From: Pseudomonas putida
Lineage (GTDB): Bacteria > Pseudomonadota > Gammaproteobacteria > Pseudomonadales > Pseudomonadaceae
Assembly (NCBI GenBank): GCA_029953615.1
Contig: CP124529.1
Span: forward strand, 1,640,998 to 1,704,997
DNA: 64,000 bases
Direction of reading: 5' to 3'
Both the position numbers and the translations under genes were made by a program. Shown piece by piece: positions 47,305-55,860 of this stretch (within the stretch, counting starts at the first letter, position 1; every line of letters begins with the position of its first letter). Below the pieces are notes generated by a model, which did not search any database, had not been told where the DNA came from, and worked only from the letters and a program-made list of their open reading frames with translations.

Positions 47305-48191
47305 AGCCCTGCCGCCTTCAGCCGCGCGGCATGTTCGGTGAACAGCCGCACCGGTTCGGCCCCCTTGCCCAGCGCACCAAGCGACTGGTTGACGATATCC
47401 AGGTGGTCGAGCGGGTAATCGTCGCCGATCACCTGCCCCAGGTGCGAACTGAAGCGCCCGACCATACCGTCGCAATGGCCCTTTTCCTTGACGAAACTGC
47501 GCGCGAACAGGCGGCAGAAATAGCTGCTGCCGTCGAACCGGTTGCGCCCCTGGTCGGTCAGACCGGGCTGCAAGATGCCGGACCAGGAGTAATAGCGCAC
47601 GCCATCGACCTCATAGGCCCCTTCCCCGCCCCAAGTGCCCGGCAGCCCCTGTGGATAAGCCTGGTTGAACAGCGCCACCCCGGCGCTGGTCAACGACTGG
47701 TGCGAGGCGTGTACATCCACTGGCAGCGGGTCGCGGCGCCAGCCGGTTTCCAGCCACACCAGCAGCACGGCCAAGCCATGCAGCACAGCCTTCAGGATGC
47801 GCCCCTGCGGGGAATCGCCCGGTGCCGTGCGCGCCAGGTAGTCGGCCAGTTCCGAACCCTGGTTGGGCCCCGCCACCGACGTGACCGAGGCCACCCGCCC
47901 GGGCCGCCTGGCGGCTGCGTAGCGCGCGCTCAGGGCGCCCTGGCTGTGGCCGATGAGGTTGACCTTTTCCGCACCGGTGCGCTGGCAGATGTCTTCGATA
48001 ATCGCCAGCAACTGCTCGCCGCGCACCTCGCTGGAATGCAGTGGCGAAACCTGCACCGGGAACACCTGCGCCCCGCCCTTGCGCAGGGCCGGCACGATGC
48101 CGAACCAATAGGGGTAGAGCACCAGGCGGACAAAACCGAGCATGCCCGGTACCAGCACCAACGGGTATCGCGTGGCCAAATCCTGCTGCAT
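47301..48191 (-). CDS. Triacylglycerol lipase, LipA-like, without signal peptide
   Basis: 296 residues, alpha/beta hydrolase close to Pseudomonas/Burkholderia family I lipases. Oxyanion region YPLVLVPGMLGF, nucleophile in LIGHSQGALSARY, catalytic Asp region CDGMVGRFSSHLG and catalytic His in LDHLDIVN. The protein begins MQQDLATRYPLVLVPG with no Sec signal, unlike secreted LipA/LipC, and no foldase (lif) gene is adjacent. An upstream in-frame ATG (about 48248, MVIKAAVVLAG..) would add 19 residues that do not form a convincing signal and would reach into the osmE promoter region. It is probably an intracellular esterase/lipase. Confidence 0.85.
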   Translation of the reverse strand: MQQDLATRYPLVLVPGMLGFVRLVLYPYWFGIVPALRKGGAQVFPVQVSPLHSSEVRGEQLLAIIEDICQRTGAEKVNLIGHSQGALSARYAAARRPGRVASVTSVAGPNQGSELADYLARTAPGDSPQGRILKAVLHGLAVLLVWLETGWRRDPLPVDVHASHQSLTSAGVALFNQAYPQGLPGTWGGEGAYEVDGVRYYSWSGILQPGLTDQGRNRFDGSSYFCRLFARSFVKEKGHCDGMVGRFSSHLGQVIGDDYPLDHLDIVNQSLGALGKGAEPVRLFTEHAARLKAAGL

Positions 48192-48255
48192 TGCCCCAGC
48201 CCCTTTCCGTGGACGACCGGCCAACACTACAGCGGCCTTGATGACCATCGCAATC

Positions 48256-48283
48256 GAACTCCCGGCACGCGCTGCGGTTCCAA
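48256..48283 (+). promoter_or_regulatory. AlgU (sigma-E)-type promoter of osmE
   Basis: GAACTC (48256-48261), 17-base spacer, TCCAA (48279-48283) matches the GAACTT-N16/17-TCCAA promoters used by AlgU in P. aeruginosa, where osmE is a known AlgU target. It is 31 bases before the osmE ATG. Confidence 0.65.
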
Positions 48284-48314
48284 ACCACACAGACCCTTTG
48301 CAAGGAGCGGGACC

Positions 48315-48656
48315 ATGTACAAGCAGACCCTGGCAATCCTTCTGGCAAGCGCTACCCTCGCCGCCTGCGGCAGCCGCCCGGAAAACCCGGTGGACTACGT
48401 CACCTACCGCGACGAGCCGCTGGTCAAGCAGGTGGAAAAAGGCATGACCATGCAGAAGGTCATCGCCATTGGTGGCAGCCCGTCCAACGTCATCGATCTC
48501 CCTCATGGCGGCACCTGCAACGACTACATCCTCAACCACGACGGCCACCAGCAGCCTTACTACGTGCGCTTCGACGCCACCGGCCATGTGGACGCGAAGG
48601 GCTTCAAGACGTGCAAACAACGCGAAGAAGACAGCGACGCCGTCAACGGCGCCTAA
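48315..48656 (+). CDS. osmE: Osmotically inducible lipoprotein OsmE
   Basis: 113 residues with a lipoprotein signal and lipobox LAAC (cysteine at residue 20), then a SmpA/OmlA-type fold (VDYVTYRDEPLVKQVEKGMT, IGGSPSN). Membrane-anchored stress protein, role structural. AAGGAG precedes the ATG. An AlgU-type promoter lies upstream. Confidence 0.92.
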   Translation: MYKQTLAILLASATLAACGSRPENPVDYVTYRDEPLVKQVEKGMTMQKVIAIGGSPSNVIDLPHGGTCNDYILNHDGHQQPYYVRFDATGHVDAKGFKTCKQREEDSDAVNGA

Positions 48657-48704
48657 GCCTTCCAGGCCATATCCATGACCACCCTGATGTTCCAGGAGAT
48701 GAAC

Positions 48705-49235
48705 ATGAATGCGACTGAACTGACCGATGTGCAAACCCTGCGCGAACGTGCCCGCCAGCATGTCGAGAACGGGGCCGTGACCGAGGGTTACCAGGCTGAT
48801 CGCGAGCAAATCATCAGCTTGCTCAACGAAGCCCTGGCCACTGAACTGGTTTGCACATTGCGCTACAAACGCCACTACTTCATGGCCAGTGGCATCAAGG
48901 CCAGCGTGGCTGCCGATGAGTTCCTCGAGCATGCCAACCAGGAAGCCGAACACGCCGACAAGCTTGCCGAACGGATCGTGCAGTTAGGTGGCGAACCGGA
49001 TTTCAACCCGGATAACCTGAGCCAGAGGTCTCATGCCCAATATGTGGCCGGCACTTCATTGAAGGAAATGGTGCTGGAGGACCTGGTGGCGGAGCGGATC
49101 GCTATCGATAGCTATCGCGAGATCATTCGGTACATTGGGGATAAAGATCCGACTACGCGGCGGATTTTTGAAGACATCCTCGCGCAGGAAGAAGAGCACG
49201 CGGACGATATGTCCGACCTGTTGCAAGGCTTGTAA
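48705..49235 (+). CDS. Ferritin-like/bacterioferritin family protein
   Basis: 176-residue four-helix ferritin-like protein. Di-iron ligands are suggested by NEALATELVCTLRYKRHY, EFLEHANQEAEHADKLAER and LAQEEEHADDMSDL (ExxH motifs on helices 2 and 4). Start at 48705 follows AGGAG at 6 bases; upstream ATGs are less well placed. It lies 48 bases after osmE. P. aeruginosa has a similar gene near osmE. Iron storage or stress protection is expected. Confidence 0.88.
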   Translation: MNATELTDVQTLRERARQHVENGAVTEGYQADREQIISLLNEALATELVCTLRYKRHYFMASGIKASVAADEFLEHANQEAEHADKLAERIVQLGGEPDFNPDNLSQRSHAQYVAGTSLKEMVLEDLVAERIAIDSYREIIRYIGDKDPTTRRIFEDILAQEEEHADDMSDLLQGL

Positions 49236-49238
49236 TTG

Positions 49239-49351
49239 CTGGGGGCGCTTCGCGACACAAGGCCGCTCCTACAGAGGCATCGCGTCTCGGCAGATTTGCG
49301 CGATTCCCTGTAGGAGCGGCCTTGTGTCGCGATGGGCTGCAAAGCAGCCCC
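49239..49351. repeat. REP-like pair, type C
   Basis: Inverted copies of a different repeat, core GTAGGAGCGGCCTTGTGTCGCGATGGGC, with a terminal GGGCTGCAAAGCAGCCCC hairpin, between convergent ferritin-like and asmA genes. A second copy lies at 55738-55860. Confidence 0.88.
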
Positions 49352-49354
49352 CTG

Positions 49355-51422
49355 CTATTTCCGCCCTTTCACCGCAGCCGGCGCCTTGCCCGCCTTCATC
49401 TGCTGCAGCAGCGGCGTGCACTGGTTCGGATCATCTCCGCTGCTAGGCGCAATCAGCGCCAGCAACCCCGCCGCCGGCCCGGCCACCACGCCCAACGCCA
49501 CCATCCCGGCTCCGCGCAACGCCAGCGGCACCGCCTGCACCCCGGCGCTAGGCTTGGCGAACGGCCCGCGCACATACAACGGCGAGCGCAGCGAGAACAG
49601 CCGCAAGCCTTTCGATTCCGGGGTAATTTTCAGGTCCAGCTGCTCAGTGGCGAAATTGGCCGTGCCGTTGATGTAGATGATCGCGTTCTCGGTATCGAAG
49701 ATGAACAGCCGCGTGGTCGCCAGACCATCCTTGATGCCCACGTCAGCCGCCGCGCAATTGATCTTCACATCCTCATCGCCAAACAGCTTGCCGACCACAT
49801 AGTTGCCCACGTTCAGCCCGGCAATCTCCATCAGGCTACGGCTGATGGCGCCATCGTTGATCAGCATGCGCAGGTCGCCATTGGCCGTGCCCAGCAAGGC
49901 GGCCACCGAGTTGCCCCGGCCGGTGATATCGGCATCGCCGTTCAACTCACCGAAGCTGGTCTGCATCGGCGCGAAGGAGGGGAACAACTGCTTGAGCTTG
50001 AAGCCCCTCGCCGTCAGCCGGGCACGCCCCTGCAACGGTACGTTGCGGCCGTCCAGGCGGATCCTGGACGCCAGGTTGCCGCCAGCCACGCCAAAACGCA
50101 GGGGCTCCAGGCGCAACAGGCCGTCTTCCAGAATCACGTGGGCCGAAAGGTCGTTGAACGGCAGTTGCGCGCTATGCACGATGCGCTTGCCGGCGAAAGT
50201 GACGTCGGCGTCCATCGCGCGCCAGCGCTCGGTGCGGAACTCTTCCACCGGCAACACCTTGCCCGCCGGCTGTTTGCTGGCACCACCGCGGGCCTTCTGC
50301 TCGGCGTTCGAGTCGGCGCCGATCAGCGGCGCGAGGTCCTTGAACAGCAACTGGTTGGACACCAGGTTGCCGGACAGCCTGGGCCGTGGCTGGCTAGCCA
50401 CGAAGGCCAGGTCGCCGTGGATATCGCTGTCACCGATCTTGCCGTTGAAACCCTGGTAGTTGAAGGTCGCCCCTTGCGCCGCGTGCAGGGTTGGCGCTGA
50501 GGTGACCGTCGGTGGAATAGGCCGGGGTGTCGGGCAAGGTTACGCCGGTCAACGGGTAGAGGTTGCCCAGGCTGGCGCCGGACAGGCGCAGGCGCAGGTC
50601 GAGGGCGCCGAGGTTGCGAGGGTCGGTCAGGGTGCCGGCGAGCACCACATGGGTGTCGCCGATGCGCACGTCAGCCTGCAGCGGGAATGGCTGGCTGGCG
50701 TCCTGCAGGGCCAGCAGGCCGCCGATCTTGCCGGTGCCGGACACCGGCTGGCCTTTGTAGCGGCCCTGGGCCTTGAGCCCGAAGGCATAATCCTGCGCGG
50801 CACCAGCCTTCTCGGCGCTGGCCTTGCCGACTATGTCACTGAAGGGTATCGGCTTGCCCAGCGGGTCGATCTGCACCTTCATGCTGGTTTTCAGGGTCTG
50901 GTCATCGAAGCTGACATTGCCCTGGTCGAAGCCGATGGCGCCAATATCCAGCTGCCATCTGGAAGGCTCTGCATTTTCGTCCTTGGGGCCGAAGTCGAAG
51001 GCCCAGTTGGCGCGGCCATCGGCCAGGCGAGTGAGGCTGGCCGTGGGCTTGGTCAGGTCGATGCGCGGGATGCTGATCTGCTGGAACAGCAACGGCAACG
51101 GCGCCAGGCGGAACGCCACGCGTTCCAGGCCGACCATTTTCGGTTCCTTGAGCCAATCGGGGTTGCCCAGGGTCAGGTCCTCGGCAATGAAGTGCGGCCA
51201 GGGCACCCAGCCACGCCAGCCCCCTTCTTCAGGTTCGGTGCGCCAGTTCACGGCGAGGTTCCCATTGATCGCGAAGGGCCGCTGCAGGGCCTCGGAGACT
51301 TTCTCGTTGAGCAGGGGCTTGACGCGGTTCCAGTCGAAGGTGGCGATCACCACCGCCAGGATCGCCAGCAGGGTCAGCAGGCTGGTGAAGGTCCAGACGA
51401 GGATTCTGGCGGGACGCGTCAT
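49355..51422 (-). pseudogene. asmA: AsmA family protein, frame broken near 50485
   Basis: Starts MTRPARILVWTFTSLLTLLA (one membrane helix) and follows the AsmA pattern: FDWNRVKPLLNEKVSEALQRP, the N-terminal domain and the C-terminal domain VASQPRPRLSGNL.. through FIFDTENAIIYINGTANFA. The frame breaks after HLSAN: the minus strand reads AACCCTGCACGCG where removal of one C restores N-L-H-A-A-Q-G-A-T-F-N-Y-Q-G-F. Combined length would be about 688 residues, normal for the family. AsmA-like proteins act in outer-membrane lipid transport and assembly. A sequencing insertion is likely. Confidence 0.87.
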
Positions 51423-51762
51423 TGCGTGATTCTCCTTGCGGTATGGCACAGAACAGGCGCAGCGGTGGCACTCACTATCTCGGACTAATGAAAACCCGGG
51501 GGGTTTTATCGACGGCGCCATGATAGCGAAGTTTTCCTGGCCTTTTGCTCAGCAATGCGTCGCGCCAGGTTGCGGCTGTTACCCGGGAAGCAGGACTGAC
51601 AAAATGCCATCATTGAGCATGGAAGGTGCTTTCCAGAGCGCCTAAAGCCTCTATCAATACGGTCGATTGTTACCATTACCCGTATGAACTTCTCTCTGGC
51701 GTTACGCGGCGTAGCATTGGCTCCGTACCCACTTTCCAGCCCCCGAGAGGAGCACCGAAATC
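51423..51762. other. Intergenic region between asmA and the repeat-protein gene
   Basis: 340 bases without a supported gene. It separates divergent asmA and the repeat gene and must hold both promoters. AGGAG at the right end serves the repeat gene. I see no further clear structure. Confidence 0.5.
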
Positions 51763-52306
51763 ATGAAACGCCATCTGCTGACCCTGACCCTGTCCATCCT
51801 GGCTGCCAACGCTTTTGCCCTCCCAGCTGACGAGCAACACCTGACCGCCGAATCGCGTTCCAGCGCTGCGGAAATCGCCCAGCCGCTGAAAACCGTTGCC
51901 GAAGGCGGTTCCGATCGCCTGATCGAACGTAGTGGCCGCGTTGCCGAAGGTGGCTCCGATCGCCTGATCGAACGTACTGGCCGCGTCGTCCGAAGGTGGC
52001 TCCGATCGCCTGATCGAACGTACTGGCCGCGTTGCCGAAGGTGGCTCCGATCGCCTGATCGAACGTACTGGCCGCGTCGCCGAAGGTGGCTCCGATCGCC
52101 TGATCGAACGTACTGGCCGCGTCGCCGAAGGTGGCTCCGATCGCCTGATCGAACGTACTGGCCGCGTCGCCGAAGGTGGCTCCGATCGCCTGATCGAACG
52201 CACTGGCCGCGTTGCCGAAGGTGGTTCCGATCGCCTGATCGAACGCACTGGCCGGGTCGCCGAAGGTGGCTCCGATCGCCTGGTTGAACTCAGCCGTGTG
52301 AGCTGA
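51763..52306 (+). pseudogene. Secreted protein with nine 15-residue tandem repeats, frame broken near 51988
   Basis: Signal peptide MKRHLLTLTLSILAANAFA, a short linker, then tandem units VAEGGSDRLIERTGR coded by 45-base DNA repeats (nine units, 51895-52300) and a terminal SC-stop at 52304-52306. Unit 3 is 46 bases: GTCGTCCGAAGG has one extra base against GTCGCCGAAGG, which throws the frame off until a stop near 52287. With that base removed the protein is about 180 residues. Units differ almost only at third-codon positions, a sign of recent duplication or of selection on the peptide. Function unknown. A strong terminator follows. Confidence 0.8.
51895..52300 (+). repeat. Tandem array, nine units of 45 bases
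   Basis: Unit starts at 51895, 51940, 51985 (46 bases), 52031, 52076, 52121, 52166, 52211 and 52256. Units 4-7 differ only at one or two positions. The first and last units are the most diverged. The array is wholly inside the secreted-protein gene. Confidence 0.93.
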
Positions 52307-52356
52307 TCACCATGGCCGAAAACAACAACCTCTGTCGCAACACTTGCTCCCCTCCG

Positions 52357-52388
52357 AGCCCGGTCCATTGACCGGGCTTTGTTTTTTT
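52357..52388 (+). terminator. Rho-independent terminator after the repeat gene
   Basis: AGCCCGGTC, loop CATT, GACCGGGCT, followed by TTGTTTTTTT. A nine-base GC-rich stem and T-tract make this the clearest terminator in the window. Confidence 0.93.
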
Positions 52389-52428
52389 AACTAGAGTGCC
52401 CAGCCTTACCGCCATAGAAGCCCGCACC

Positions 52429-53061
52429 ATGCTGCCGCGCGCCGAACAGAAGCTACAGACCCGCCAGGCCCTGCTCGATGCAGCCTGCCAGCTCATGGAG
52501 AGTGGCCGTGGTTTCGGCAGTATCAGCCTGCGCGAAGTGGCAAAAACGGCCGGCATCGTGCCCACCGGCTTTTACCGGCATTTTTCCGACATGGACGCCC
52601 TGGGCCTGGCCTTGGTTGCCGAGGTCGACGCTACCTTCCGCCAGACGATCCGCCTGGTGCGCCACAACGAATTCGAACTGGGCGGTATCACCGACGCCTC
52701 GGTGCGCATCTTCCTCGACGTGGTCGCCGCCCACCGCGCGCAGTTCCTGTTTCTCGCCCGTGAGCAATACGGCGGTTCGCAGGCCGTACGCCAGGCTATT
52801 GCCCGCCTGCGCCAGGACATCAGCGACGACCTGGCCACCGACCTGGCGCGGATGAAGCGCTGGCAGCACCTGGACAGCGCCGCGCTGGCGGTGATGGCCG
52901 ACCTGGTGGTGAAGACCGTATTCGCCACCCTGCCCGAGCTTATCGACAGCCCCGAGGCGGGTTATCCACAGGCGCTGACGCCGCAGGAAAAGATCACCCA
53001 GCAGTTGCGCTTCATCTTCGTGGGGGCGCGGCATTGGCAAGGGCTCGGCAATCCGGGCTGA
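52429..53061 (+). CDS. desT: TetR family regulator, DesT/FabR-like
   Basis: 210 residues. N-terminal HTH (about 10-60; TRQALLDAACQLMESGRGFGSISLREVAKTAG.. FYRHFSDMDALG) and a ligand domain. The opening LPRAEQKLQTRQAL and the FYRHF pattern match DesT/FabR, repressors that sense the saturated:unsaturated acyl-CoA ratio and control a fatty acid desaturase operon. No desaturase gene is adjacent here. An upstream GTG at 52396 is possible, but the ATG at 52429 fits the family length. It begins 40 bases after a terminator. Confidence 0.82.
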   Translation: MLPRAEQKLQTRQALLDAACQLMESGRGFGSISLREVAKTAGIVPTGFYRHFSDMDALGLALVAEVDATFRQTIRLVRHNEFELGGITDASVRIFLDVVAAHRAQFLFLAREQYGGSQAVRQAIARLRQDISDDLATDLARMKRWQHLDSAALAVMADLVVKTVFATLPELIDSPEAGYPQALTPQEKITQQLRFIFVGARHWQGLGNPG

Positions 53062-53069
53062 TCGATCGC

Positions 53070-53150
53070 CTGTACTGGCCTCTTCGCGGGCACGCCCGCT
53101 CCCACAGGTACCCCACATTGCTCAAGCCCGCGAAGAGGCCGGCACAGGCT
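53070..53150. repeat. REP pair, type A, truncated right half
   Basis: The left copy is complete, but the right copy lacks the CCTGTGGGAGCGGG portion and keeps only the CAAGCCCGCGAAGAGGCCGG end. This looks like a deletion within the pair. Confidence 0.85.
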
Positions 53151-53207
53151 ACCCACAACCCCAGTTCTGCTACCATGGCGCCCTGCCCGACAGCGACGAG
53201 CGCCGAA

Positions 53208-54305
53208 ATGTCCGACCCCCGCCCCACCCTGCCCGAACTGGCCCGCTTCAACCAGCACTTCGCCGAACGCATCGTGCCGTTGTGGCAAGGCCCGGGCTGG
53301 AACGCCGACATGGCCCTGCCCTACGAGGCCCTGGACGCCCAGCACCAGCCATTGCCGGTGCAGCGCTACCGGGCCATGGCCTGCGCGCGTCAGCTGTATC
53401 TGTTCAGCAGCCGCATCGGCCAACCCGGCGCAGCCGAGCGTGCGGCCGCCTTGTTCCGCTCGCTGCAGAAACACTTCCATGACGCCGAGCACGGCGGCTG
53501 GTTCTACAGCATCGACGCCCAGGGCAAGCCGCTGGACCGACGCAAGGACCTGTACACCCACGCCTTCATCGTTTTCGCCTGTGCCCACTACTGGGGCAAG
53601 GTGCGTGAAAGCCTGGTGGAGTCCACGCTGAACGCTGCGCTGGACATCATCGACCAGCAGTTCGCCCGCGACGATGGCCTGTACGAAGCCAGCCTCGCAG
53701 AGGACTGGGCCGACCTGGGTAGCGGCCCACTGCAAAACCCGCAGATGCACCTGGCCGAAGCCTTCCTGCAAGTATTGGCAGTACGTGACGATGAGCACGC
53801 CCGGCAATCGCTGCTGCAACTGTGCGAGGCGCTGCAGGCGCACTTCATCGAACCGGAATACGGCCTGATGCTGGAAAAGCCACGCGGCGCTGTGGATAAC
53901 TGGTTCGAGCCGGGGCACCAGTTCGAGTGGTTCTACCTGCTGCATACCTCGCCATTGCTGCGTGACACGCCGCTGCATGCGTCCATCGACCGCGCGTTCG
54001 GCTACGCCGAACAGTACGGGGTGAAGGATGGCGCCGTGCTGTCGATGCTGGATGTGGATGGCCAGGTGCTGGATGCCACCCAGCGCATCTGGGCGCAGGC
54101 GGAATACTTGCGGGCACTGGTACTGCGTGCAGGTGGAGAAGCGAAGCTCGCTGGCCAGTTGCAGGCGCTGCAGGCGCGGTTCCTGCGTGAGGCGGGCTGG
54201 TATGAGTGCCGCGATGGCGAAGGCAGTGTCAGCCGGCATGACATGCCATCGACTACGCCCTACCACCTGGCGACTTGCCTGGAAGGTTTGCAGCGCCTGA
54301 GCTGA
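53208..54305 (+). CDS. AGE family epimerase/isomerase
   Basis: 365 residues with the (alpha/alpha)6 barrel pattern of N-acylglucosamine 2-epimerases and aldose-ketose isomerases. Typical segments: RRKDLYTHAFIVFACAHYW, NPQMHLAEAFLQVL, NWFEPGHQFEWFYLL (catalytic His region) and RIWAQAEYLRAL. Relatives in pseudomonads are D-mannose isomerases; the substrate cannot be decided from sequence. ATG at 53208 is chosen; an ATG at 53175 is also in frame. Confidence 0.85.
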   Translation: MSDPRPTLPELARFNQHFAERIVPLWQGPGWNADMALPYEALDAQHQPLPVQRYRAMACARQLYLFSSRIGQPGAAERAAALFRSLQKHFHDAEHGGWFYSIDAQGKPLDRRKDLYTHAFIVFACAHYWGKVRESLVESTLNAALDIIDQQFARDDGLYEASLAEDWADLGSGPLQNPQMHLAEAFLQVLAVRDDEHARQSLLQLCEALQAHFIEPEYGLMLEKPRGAVDNWFEPGHQFEWFYLLHTSPLLRDTPLHASIDRAFGYAEQYGVKDGAVLSMLDVDGQVLDATQRIWAQAEYLRALVLRAGGEAKLAGQLQALQARFLREAGWYECRDGEGSVSRHDMPSTTPYHLATCLEGLQRLS

Positions 54306-54307
54306 CG

Positions 54308-54400
54308 CATTCGCGGGCACGCCCGCTCCCACAGGTACTTTGCCGCCCTCAAGGGCAGCGCTATCCCTGTGGGAGCGGGCATGCCCGCGAAGAGGCCCTC
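54308..54400. repeat. REP pair, type A
   Basis: Inverted pair between convergent AGE-epimerase and SDR genes, with an additional GCCGCCCTCAAGGGCAGC hairpin in the spacer. Confidence 0.9.
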
Positions 54401-54403
54401 GGA

Positions 54404-55171
54404 TCAGCCCTTGACCGACCGGTCGATCGAGAACCCGGCCCAGTCCTGGCTCACCGGCATCAGCTCGAGGCTGTTGATGTTGATATGTGCCGGCTGGTTG
54501 AGGATCCAGAAGATGGTCTCGGCAATATCCTGAGGCTGGATCGGCTCCGCACCCGCATAGGTAGCATCGTATTTCGCCTGGTCACCGCCGAAGCGCACCA
54601 GCGAGAACTCGCTTTCGCACAGGCCCGGCTCGATGTTGCTCACCCGCACGCCGGTTCCACGCAGGTCGCAGCGCAGGCTCAGCGAGAACTGCCCGACGAA
54701 GGCCTTGGTGCCGCCGTACACGTTGCTGCCCGGGTACGGGTAGTTGCCCGCCACGGACCCTACGTTTAGGATCGACGCCCCACGGCCATGGGCGATCAGC
54801 CGTGGCAGCAGCAGGCGGGTGGTGTACATCAGGCCCTTGATGTTGGTGTCGACCATGGTTTCCCAGTCGTCCAGGCTGCAGTTCTGCGCCGCGTCCACAC
54901 CCAGCGCCAGGCCGGCGTTGTTGACCAGGCCACGCAGCTTGTCGAAGCCGGCCGGCAGATTGGCGATGGCCTGCTCCATGGCCTTGCGGTCACGCACGTC
55001 GAGCACCAGGCCGTGTACTTCGGTCTTGGCCGACAGTTCGGCGCACAGAGCGTCCAGGCGCTCCTTGCGGCGGCCAGTGAGCACCAGCTTCCAGCCCGCT
55101 TCGGCGAAGCGGCGGGCAGTGGCCTCACCGAAACCGGAAGTCGCGCCAGTGATGAATACGGTGGACGTCAT
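54404..55171 (-). CDS. Short-chain dehydrogenase, YdfG-type
   Basis: 255 residues. NADP-binding GATSGFGEATARRFAEAG, the NNAG motif and the YGGTKAF active site (Tyr-x3-Lys) mark a classical SDR. Closest type is E. coli YdfG, which oxidises serine and 3-hydroxy acids with NADP. Start at 55171 follows GAGGAAC; nine upstream codons are unlikely. The 5' side faces a long non-coding segment. Confidence 0.9.
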   Translation of the reverse strand: MTSTVFITGATSGFGEATARRFAEAGWKLVLTGRRKERLDALCAELSAKTEVHGLVLDVRDRKAMEQAIANLPAGFDKLRGLVNNAGLALGVDAAQNCSLDDWETMVDTNIKGLMYTTRLLLPRLIAHGRGASILNVGSVAGNYPYPGSNVYGGTKAFVGQFSLSLRCDLRGTGVRVSNIEPGLCESEFSLVRFGGDQAKYDATYAGAEPIQPQDIAETIFWILNQPAHININSLELMPVSQDWAGFSIDRSVKG

Positions 55172-55319
55172 GCTCTGTTCCTCACGGTGGGTTGTCATCG
55201 GCAGTTTTGCAGCATGCCCGCGCTGGGCGCTGGCAGCAACCCGTCGAGGGCCCTGTTCATTTTTTGATCATATGCGGCAAAGCCTTGCAGCAGAGGCCTC
55301 GCCGCCAGCTATGCGCACG

Positions 55320-55729
55320 TTATCCACAAGACTTTCCCCACAGATTGGGGGCAATTTGTCCACGGCGCGGAACCCTTTCAGCGTGTCATGGTCGGTGGAT
55401 ATCTTTTCGGTGCTGGCGCAAGGCTTTCAGGTATGCCGCCTGCAGCGGTCTGTCCAAGGTTTTTTCACAGAGTTATCCACAGGATCTTCGCTGCTCTGCG
55501 CATGCATGCAGAGCTTTGAAAAGCTTGGGAAAATCACCCATGAGGGCGATGTGATCAAAAAATGATCATAGCTCTGCAGGGCTTGGTATCAAAGGGCTTG
55601 ATGGATATGCCACCATGTTTTCCACAGGCGGTTCCACATTATCCGTGGAAAAGACTTGGCCTGTGGAAACAAGAGCTTGGGATGGGGTGATGATGTGTAC
55701 AGGGACAGGTATCCAGGAAGTTGTCCACA
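55320..55729. promoter_or_regulatory. Cluster of DnaA-box-like sites
   Basis: Two perfect TTATCCACA sites (55320-55328 and 55473-55481), two TTWTNCACA fits (TTTTTCACA 55461-55469, TTTTCCACA 55618-55626), and near matches TTGTCCACA (55721-55729), TTGTCCACG (55356-55364), TTCCCCACA (55334-55342) and, on the minus strand, GTTTCCACA (55662-55670) and TTTTCCACG (55644-55652). Isolated perfect boxes also occur in genes at 20325, 47650, 52962 and 53891, so single matches mean little; the density here is the point. Confidence 0.5.
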
Positions 55730-55737
55730 TCGAGAAT

Positions 55738-55860
55738 GGGGCTGCTTTGCAGCCCATCGCGACACAAGGCCGCTCCTACAAGGGACCGCGATGCCATATG
55801 GAATCGCAGGTCGCCTGTAGGAGCGGCCTTGTGTCGCGATGGGCCGCAAAGCGGCCCCGG
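55738..55860. repeat. REP-like pair, type C
   Basis: Same family as 49239-49351: inverted GTAGGAGCGGCCTTGTGTCGCGATGGGC copies with outer GGGCTGC../GGGCCGC.. hairpins. It lies just downstream of livF. Confidence 0.88.

Noticed and set aside
51895..52300. CRISPR-like array from the 45-base repeats
   Set aside because: There are no spacers; the units are contiguous and encode a peptide repeat.
51676..52368. Long minus-strand reading frame with a repeated RSEPPSATRPVRSI pattern
   Set aside because: It is the antisense shadow of the 45-base tandem array. The plus strand has a signal peptide, ribosome-binding site and terminator.
54744..55565. Plus-strand frame running from the SDR gene into the gene-free segment
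   Set aside because: Its first half is antisense to the SDR gene, and the rest lies in DnaA-box-rich DNA with no protein family features.
55320..55729. Chromosomal replication origin oriC
   Set aside because: No dnaA, dnaN, rpmH, gidA or par genes are near, so the cluster is reported only as DnaA-box-like.
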